From the NCBI GenBank assembly GCA_028583405.1, contig CM053248.1, forward strand, positions 20,639,139 to 20,703,138: a DNA stretch of 64,000 nt, read 5' to 3'. The notes under the pieces were generated by a model. That model made no database searches and was not told the DNA's origin. It saw only the letters and a list, made by a program, of their open reading frames with translations. Made by a program: the position numbers and the translations under genes. Origin of the DNA: Pogonophryne albipinna (Eukaryota > Chordata > Actinopteri > Perciformes > Artedidraconidae). Below are positions 1-64,000 of the stretch, piece after piece; position 1 is the first letter of the stretch; every line of letters starts with the position of its first letter.

Positions 1-650
1 TTCTTTTTTTCGCTCTCCCTGCAAATGTATGCCTCTGGAGGTCCCAGCAGATATTCAAGACATTAGCATAGACCCCGAGCACCACCTTATTCTCCACTTC
101 TCACCTCTTTGTAAGTGTAATAAACAAACCCCAGGGCCATTCTGTGAGAAATATCTAAACTAAGTCTCGAGCTGCTTTTCTTAAGTCCTTCAGAGTAATC
201 ACTTGATAAGTGGGTCAGGGAAATAATAACAGCGCTGATGACAATGTGAGTGGTACAGTTTCCCAGGCTTGTGGGACTCCTGGCTGAGGGTACATGGGGA
301 ATGGAAAGAATGTGTTGTAGGGATCCAGTGATAAACTCAGCTGCCATATTTCTGATAACAGACACAATAAGGGAAAAAAACTCCAGGGGGAATTCCTATT
401 TTCCACACATAAAATACAGTTTTAGCAGATTTCTACCAGATGAATGGCGTACAAGTCTCTAAAGTGGCTGAGAAGGAGTCCAAGCTAAATAAAAGACAGG
501 AAAGGAAGCATACAGCATCAGACTGTGATAAATCATGAGTCTTCCTTTAGTCATAGGACTCCTCTCTTGTCACCATGTTGCCGTCTAACATAAACAAAGC
601 CATTCAGATAGAGAACAGACAGAGTAAGTAAGACACATTCTCTTACCAGT

Positions 651-733
651 AGAAATTCTCTGTTGTCTGTAGTCTCAGTGTTTCTCGCATGGTCATGTAT
701 TCCTCTAAGTTAGGAGCTCTGCCTCTCCTCTGG
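651..733 (-). other. exon-like segment with splice sites on both strands
   Basis: This ~83-bp segment is flanked by CTTACCAG on its left and CTGGTAAG on its right, so consensus acceptor and donor sites exist whichever strand is read. Plus-strand reading has stops in all frames. Minus-strand reading is open throughout in one frame, with a peptide containing NLEEYMTMRETLRLQ. I do not recognise the peptide. It could be an exon of an unidentified minus-strand gene continuing beyond position 1, or chance. Confidence 0.2.
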
Positions 734-942
734 TAAGGAGCGTCTCACTGCCAGCCTCAGCACTGTATGGGCGGGACCATTGTGAAATGAGCAACAGCTG
801 CTGGCAATTGGTCAACCCCCTCAACTCCACAGCATGAGAGGGCTGGAGAAAGAGAAACCCACTCTAGGCTGCAATAAAATCAGACATGAGCAGACAGCTC
901 TAAGGATCTCTGCTATGCGGGAGAGCCTGAGCCTGAGCCTGA

Positions 943-1169
<227 letters not shown>

Positions 1170-2858
1170 AGAGGTGACAAGCAGGAACATGCAGGCTGAA
1201 TTTCCGCCACACAGCTGACAGCTTTTTAAAGAGACTCTCTGCACGTCCACAGTTACATTCACTCCAGCCACCAGTCAGCCGTGGCCCTCGGAGCCAAGTG
1301 AGTCAATGGTGTGGGTTCCTGAGTGAAAAGAAAGGAAATACTCTGAAAGGAGAGACACGTTTGTTGCTTTGGCAGTTTGAGGAAGTGAGCTAGCTGGAGG
1401 GCGAGAAAAAAAAGAAGGGGAAGAAGGAGGGGAGAAGTGGGTCAGCGCTGGACATTATTCCAGATGTATAGGCTGAAACATCCCAGAGGTGGTTTTAACA
1501 CGGCAAGAAAAAAGGCATCTAGGACATGCCTTAAACTCATTTATAAGAATTGGTTGACAGATATTTCAGGAATTAATTTAAATTCAGTGAGTAAATCATT
1601 TGAGGCTCCAAACCAACAGCTATTTTGGCTCTTAGTTTGGATTCCGCAGGGTGTTGGCGGATAGTTGTGATTAAAGACACTTCTTCTTCTTCTTTCCCAA
1701 CCCGTGAGTTATGGTCTGAGAGAGCAAGGGATGATGGGAGGGCGGGGGTCAGAAACAAGCAAACAATTGTCTGTTTTCATACAGCGAACACAAATGAGAA
1801 ACACAGCGCGTCTTCCCAGCAGTCTTTGCTTTTTATTTTCTCTTCAGTCACCATCTTCTTCACAGTTTTTCGAACCATCGCCATGATTAACAATAAAAAC
1901 TAAACTAAAACAAGATAGGAAACAGTGAGATCAAGAGATACTGGTACATGTAAAAATTCAACAAGCTATAACCGATGACAGCTGGAATGGTTTGTATACA
2001 ACGTTACAAATAAAATAAATAAAAACAAAAAAAAGGTACATCTCTGGTCAAAATGGGAGGAGTGGTGGCACACAAACACACACAAGGCAAGGCTTATAAG
2101 CACTTGTAGGACGGTAGAGCGTGAGGAATGCCAACAAACAATTCCTCATGACTCAGAGAATCTCAGTAAGTGATCCTGAAACTCACAGTGACACATATCA
2201 ACCACTTTTATCTTGCGAAAAGATATATTTATATAAAAACGTATATTTATTTTACATTCTCCTACATTTAGGAGGGTTGAAAGTGGTATTTGGCTCTTGT
2301 GACTATCTGATATGACGCCTCAGGTCAGAAACTACATTACCCATAAAGCTGCACTACGTTACTGCTACCCTTCCACTACATTACACTTCATATGAACCCT
2401 TTACATTGTGGCTCGGATGCCTTCCATGTCAGAAAAACCGGACATACTGTATTTAAACCATCTACTAATGGCATAGTTATAACGTTTTAGCACGGCAGTT
2501 AGCAGTTCTGCTAAGTAACTGTAAAAACACTTATTGTGTCGACTTTGAAAAAAATATATACTTCAAATCCTTGACCTTTCTGAGGACCGATAACACTACA
2601 AGAGGTCATTAACAGTGCTACATTGGAAAATAAATAAAGAAAAAAGGAACAGAATAAATATTTTCTGATGTGAGGGTCTAATTTTGGGCCTCAACAATCA
2701 CATCATGTTGCACCTAAATAACAGGCTTTACTTCCAGCTGTAGAGTTTCTCTCTGCAGAACAAACTCTTGTTTCAGCCCCCCCACCCCTCGCTAACTCAT
2801 GCTTTGGATCGTTCTCGCTGAAATCGTATCCACAAAAAGTGGTGACTTTTTTTTTTTC

Positions 2859-2926
2859 AATGATTAGGGTTGAAGCTAGGCACAAAAAGTGGTGACTTTT
2901 TGTGCCTAGCTTCAACCCTAATCATT
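2859..2926. repeat. perfect 32-bp inverted repeat, 4-nt loop
   Basis: Positions 2859-2890 are the exact reverse complement of 2895-2926, separated by GGTG. The central CACAAAAAGTGGTGACTTTT also occurs as a direct copy just upstream, at about 2831-2850. That combination is typical of a template-switch or foldback replication event on a small quasi-palindrome, or of a tiny hairpin MITE. On either strand it could fold into a stem of more than 30 bp, possibly in the CEP131 3' UTR. Confidence 0.9.
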
Positions 2927-4069
2927 GTAAGGGTTAAGGAATTAGAATTTTTTTTTTTAATAAAATGCAGATTTGCAAGTGCTGAGGGGAGGTGTCTCCT
3001 GAGAGGATTAGGAAACAGAGTATCCAAAACGCAGATAGTTTACATGTGTGTGTGACTCGAGGCCCCCCTCTTACCGGTTGAGTTTGATGCGTTTTGTCAC
3101 AGTGCAGCCTCTGGATCGGAGCGGGCGAAAGCTATATGGCTTTTAACATACCTCTGGTCACATGCCTTCTCTGTGCATTCCTTCTTCCCTGCACCCCAGA
3201 TCCTCTCTCCTCTTCCTTCTCCCCCACATTCAGAAACGTTCTCTAAAAATCATCCGTCTTCCGCCTCAATCATGCCGTGTCCTTTTTCTTTCCTTTTAGT
3301 TACATACTCGTCCCTCTCGCAACATTCTACTCACACTCTAGTGTGTAACCAGTGTTGGTAAATCACTTCGTACGTCTTGCTTAGATCCTACCTTTGGTTT
3401 GAGACACACATAACAAACTGTTCAGAGCGAGGCCATGTCATAGATCCTGTAATTAGCACTCGCCTTGAGGAGGCACTAGGACAAAACGCATGACTCTGCA
3501 GATAAAAGGGGGCAGCATGAGTACAAACAGGAGCTCATACAGCCGCTCTGATGCCCAATGGTTTGTTTGAAGTGGTCCATCTCCCTTTACACCAGCACAG
3601 GCCCGTGCTGGTTTCACAAACATCTGGAACTGTTCTATGTGGCAGCCCTGTGGGGAACATTGAAGCATTCCTGCCCAAGAGGGAGGGGGAAAGGGGGGGG
3701 GGGGAAGTACAGTCACAAAAAAGGGAAGAAGAGGAAAGCGAAGTCCAACCATAGTCTATTCATTTCTATTCATCAGGTGTCACCTGGTTTGTGGCATTTA
3801 AATTAGGGACGCTCCAACACAGTCCTTCATGCCTGGAGAGCCGGGCTAAACATTGAGGCCCAGTTCATTTCCCTATTCTGTATGAGGTAGGACAGGGTTC
3901 AGCCACTTGTTCCACCTCCTGTAGTTCCACAGGTTCAGTCTTGCTGGCAGGAACAACATCCAAGTGAATACAAAAAAATCAGGTGAGGGCTCGTGCGACA
4001 CAAAGGATAGAGCTCAGAGCAGAGGGGGGGGGGGAGGGGAGGTCCAGACAGATGAAGCCCTCCTGTCAG

Positions 4070-34554
<30,485 letters not shown>

Positions 34555-34771
34555 TCTTTGAAAACCTGAAATAGAGTCAACAAGGCGTGATTATGAGACA
34601 CAATAGGCCCCGCAGGCTTTTTGGATTTAGAAGAATAAACCACAACAACAGAGGGAGTCACAGCCACTTCCCTCTTCACGGTTTGTCTCCCAGGGTAACC
34701 AATAACAAATCAACTCTATTTATACTACAGCTGGGATAGGTTGAAAAAGTGGAGAACAAGCTGAAATCAAA

Positions 34772-35546
34772 TGGCGCGTTTCCACTGCAGGCCTCGCTCG
34801 GCCTCGCTCGGCCTCGCTCGGTTTGGTTAGGCCTTATTAGGCCCGGCTCACTTTAATGCTGCGCTTCCATTACAGTTTAGGAACTGGGGTAGTTACTATA
34901 GTAACGCAGTGTAGGCGGAGCCGTGACGTCATCTTCAATGAGCGCCCCAAACAACAACACAGCCGTTAGCTCTTAGCACTCAGAGCTCACAGCTCTTCAT
35001 ATCTGTTCAGAAACTAGACAAAAGTTAAACAAGTACAAACCACAGACTGCCTGTGTCATGGAGAATACAGTCGCTGGTTTATTTATGTCTGTATAGGCCG
35101 TTGTTGTGAGTGTGGACGGTCGGAGCATATATAACGTTAGCTTAGCCAAGCTCCGTTTAGAAAACACTCATTTTAAAAGGGTTTTTCGCCTGCCGTCTGT
35201 CTGCAGACTTGTCAAAGCTTTAATTCATGGTTTTTACTAACCGGTATCAGTATGTTGTTACTTCGGCATCATTTTGAAACGTGTATTACAATTAAATCAC
35301 GGTCAAATATGTTCATCTTGTTGTAGTTGTAGCCCCCTTGCTAGCGATTCTCTCTCTAGTTTTGCATACTCAGCCCGACTCAGCCTGGTTGTTCCTGGCC
35401 CTAGAACCACGATTTAGTCGGGCCAGAAAAAAGGTGAAAAAGTAGCCCCGGGCCAAAACTAGGCCAAGTGGAAACGCAACCAAAAACGGGCCCCGCACGG
35501 CTCGGCACGCTTAAAGCGAGCTACCCGCTGCAGTGGAAACGCGCCA
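34772..35546. mobile_element. MITE with TGGCGCGTTTC termini, copy 2
   Basis: 775 bp, same family and orientation as 28554-29312, with termini TGGCGCGTTTCCACTGCAG. Flanked by AAA on both sides (34769-34771 and 35547-35549), consistent with a 3-bp duplication. A GCCTCGCTCG motif is repeated three times near the left end versus two in copy 1. CEP131 intron 1. Confidence 0.85.
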
Positions 35547-35779
35547 AAAGTATAACTAACAGTATTTACAGTTACATGAATTGTTTTGTGCTTTAACAGC
35601 TTAATGTTTATTATGTTGACTACGACTCAAGCTAGGTAAAGTGTAAAAATAAATACAATGTAATGATGATGAGGCTATCAGGCTAATATAACCCTGGAGT
35701 TGCTAAGTTTAAGCCTTGAAAAGCAGCTCTTAAAAAACATAATTTTTGCTCCTGACAACTTTTTACAATTGCTGCTGAA

Positions 35780-36287
35780 CAGTGATAGAAGAAGTAAAAG
35801 TAGCAATACTAAAGTGTAAAAATACTTAGCTACAAGTTAAAGTCCTGCATTCAAAATTGCACTTACTTAAAAGTACAAAAGTATTAGCATAACAAATACA
35901 CTTAAAGTACCAAAAGTACTCGTCATGTATAAGCGCACAATATATTTTAAATTATTGTATTATAATTATTCGTGTATTTGTGTATTGTGTTCATAACTTC
36001 AATGATGCACTTGGACAAACAGGAGTTGTATATACACTACTGGCTAGCTTAACCTGTAAGAAATATAATAATGTCTTAGTTCATTTACAATTTGTATTAA
36101 TAATCTAGATCTGCAAAATAACTAGTAACTAAATCTGAAAAATAAATGTAATGGAGTAAAAAGTACAACATTCGCCTACAAAATCTAGTGGAGTAAAAGC
36201 AAAATGAGAAAATACTTGAGTAGGTACCTACATGTTTTACTTAAGTACAGTTATTGAGTAAATGTACTTGGTAACTTAACTCCACTG
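35780..36287. mobile_element. hAT-like MITE rich in AAGTACTTAAGTA words
   Basis: 508 bp starting CAGTGATAGAAGAAGTAAAA and ending ...AACTCCACTG. Flanks CTGCTGAA and CTGCTTTA are an imperfect 8-bp duplication. The AGTAAAAGTAGCAATAC and TTACTTAAGTACAG blocks are typical of a widespread teleost hAT MITE. CEP131 intron 1. Confidence 0.7.
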
Positions 36288-36825
36288 CTGCTTTACTAGA
36301 GCAGGTGTATGTTAGCTCTGTTAGCTAACGTAATCATCTTCCCATCACAAACACAAGGTTGTAAAAGCATGCCAGGTATGATACACATCGTGACGTGTGA
36401 AACGGCAATAGAAGAAGCTATAGAAGAAAAACACAGCAGCTGGTGTGAGTTAACATAATTGCAAGCTAGCTGTTTGTATGCTACTCTTACGGTAAGCTAA
36501 CAGTTATTATAGCGTAACTAACGTTAACGGTTCATGTAAGAGTGACGCTAGTAGTAACGTTACCTTGACTGCTACAGATAATTCCCAACTGGATGTTTTG
36601 CAATGTAACTTGACGTAATTTAAAAAAGTATGTTAAGATACTATCTTTGTTAAATCACTGCCTTATTACAGCTGCCAAACTAAGCTAACGTTAACGGTTA
36701 TTGGTTGGAAATAATAACGGTTGTGTTTCTGGCTTGTTTCTTTCAAGCGTTTCTCTAGATACAACGTTTATCTCACAATTAACCTAAAATGTGTTGGTTG
36801 CTGAAGAAGCAATGTAAGTACTTAC

Positions 36826-36960
36826 TTCAAAAGCTGGTTGGCACCATTGCTGTTAAGCTGTAGTACGCGTTACGGTTTTAATTCCCAACACAATCCTCCT
36901 GATACCCAGTGAAAGTACTCCGTTGACTCACTGGACAAACACTGGGAACCAAATAACGCG
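36826..36960 (-). other. cep131: CEP131 non-coding exon 1 (5' UTR)
   Basis: A good minus-strand donor (GAA then GTAAGT) at 36825-36826 would join this GC-richer stretch to the acceptor of the start-codon exon at 34566. The upstream limit, the transcription start, is estimated from composition and the CCAAT boxes only. Confidence 0.45.
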
Positions 36961-37014
36961 TAACATCATCTCTGTGGTAACAACACACGTAATTGCCGCC
37001 TCTGGATGTCTGTG

Positions 37015-37060
37015 ATTGGTTAAGGGAGATCATTGTCTCTTGGTTCTGTCATCTGATTGG
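37015..37060 (-). promoter_or_regulatory. cep131: CEP131 promoter with two CCAAT boxes
   Basis: ATTGG on plus (CCAAT on the gene strand) at 37015-37019 and 37056-37060, about 41 bp apart and 50-100 bp upstream of the inferred first exon. This spacing is usual for NF-Y-driven housekeeping promoters. I did not find a convincing RFX X-box, which many ciliary genes carry. Confidence 0.45.
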
Positions 37061-37645
37061 CTGGACGGAGCTGTCGGTCTACTGAGTTGGATTCCTAGGG
37101 GCGTGGATCGAACAACGGTTTGGTTGACTTTGCAAAGGGAGGTGTGATGGCAAACTGATTTTATGGATGTCCAGAAACGGTTGTCCATTTATTCAGGCAT
37201 TGCCCAAATGAGTAGAGAAAAAACCTATGTGGTAATTGTTACTGAAAATATTTATGAGAGTTTTGTCTTGCTTAAAAGGAATGTGTTTCTGTTCATGTGT
37301 AAACAGTTATTCATATTATTATAACTGACAAAAAAAATACCACCAAGTGTAAAATGTACAAGTTTTATTTTGTCTATGCAATGAGTTCAATAATACACTA
37401 TTTCATCTCAATATTCTTCAACCTCTTAAAGTCAAACAATAAAGCATGTAATGTGATACGATATCTAATTCTTTACCTGATCTTTACACCGTTAAACTTA
37501 AGTGTTTCAAATGTTTCCCCATTTGTTTTATCTATTTATACTTTACTTAAAGTTATGTACTTGTAAGTTGTCTTTAGAGGGATAAATCAAGAGCCTGTCT
37601 TATAAAATGGACTCAATTTTAACAGCTTCGAAAATGTAAGATGTC

Positions 37646-37651
37646 TTTATT
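37646..37651 (-). terminator. rnf213: RNF213 candidate polyadenylation signal
   Basis: AATAAA on the minus strand, 390 bp past the RNF213 stop codon at 38041-38043. A second candidate lies at about 37365-37370. Confidence 0.45.
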
Positions 37652-38040
37652 ATAAGAAAAATAGGAAAAATAAAATAAAAAGTGCCAACAATTTAACAAA
37701 AAAGAAAAGTAATTATTCAACGTTGGAAAATGGTTTCACCGAAAACTAAATTCTGATTAATTTATAATCAACTTAAGTATTGTTCCCTGATTTGTTATTA
37801 ACACACTTTACATAACATAATTCATATGAAAATAGGCCTGCTTTAAATACATATACTGCACTATCCTGTCACTTTCAGACATCTCAAAATATACAGATAT
37901 ATTTAGACTCATCAGAACATGCCCTAACATTATCATAGACATTCAATCCTAATGCAGATATTGCATTAATGATATAACAATAACAACACAAATAAATGGC
38001 AATATAAGAAAAAGATCAGAAATAAGACTGTAATCATAAT

Positions 38041-63944
<25,904 letters not shown>

Positions 63945-64000
63945 CTGTAATCAAATGAGAAACATTTCTTCTCCACAACATGCCATGGCTGTCACTCAAA

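Noticed and set aside
36826..37100. RFX X-box expected for a ciliary gene
   Set aside because: No sequence close enough to GTTGCC-x-GGCAAC was found by eye; only CCAAT boxes are supportable.

Overview
The window is vertebrate, almost certainly teleost, nuclear DNA. Two vertebrate genes with many small GT-AG exons lie on the minus strand, and their introns hold fish-type repeats: Tc1/mariner, several hAT families, 3-bp-TSD MITEs, L2-like LINE tails, tRNA-derived SINE pieces and very long (CA)n tracts. I cannot name the species.

Layout. Positions 1-4069 are the downstream flank and probable 3' UTR of CEP131. Positions 4070-34554 hold the complete coding region of CEP131 (AZI1), a centriolar-satellite/ciliary coiled-coil protein. 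I placed 28 coding exons whose phases all join, giving 1,243 codons plus stop. A non-coding first exon and CCAAT-type promoter lie near 36.8-37.1 kb. Positions 38041-63944 hold the 3' part of RNF213, a giant AAA+ ATPase/E3 ubiquitin ligase. I placed 41 exons in one open frame of about 3,127 codons, covering the two ATP-binding AAA+ modules in one 3.8-kb exon, a C3HC4 RING, the RZ finger and the C-terminus. The 5' part lies beyond 64 kb. The genes are head to tail with only about 1.1 kb between the RNF213 stop and the CEP131 first exon.

Most unusual content. CEP131 intron 23 (7308-18237) contains an 8.6-kb inserted element, 8061-16687, bounded by an exact 8-bp target duplication. Its 107-bp terminal inverted repeats are followed by inverted arrays of a ~176-bp tandem repeat, a foldback architecture. 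Inside it are a Tc1 element (9379-12091) carrying a deleted hAT (9773-10884), and another hAT derivative (12131-13479) carrying a TTAA-type MITE (13052-13394). Each has its own target duplication, so the insertion order can be read. CEP131 itself has a tandem duplication of a three-exon module (exons 8-10 and 11-13). Other signals are a perfect 32-bp hairpin at 2859-2926, a 145-bp palindrome at 5774-5918, and a CEP131 donor site formed by the first GT of a ~200-bp (GT)n tract.

The two genes are not known to act together: CEP131 works at centriolar satellites and cilia, RNF213 in ubiquitin-based innate defence and lipid/vascular biology. Their adjacency is positional; in human both map to 17q25.3.
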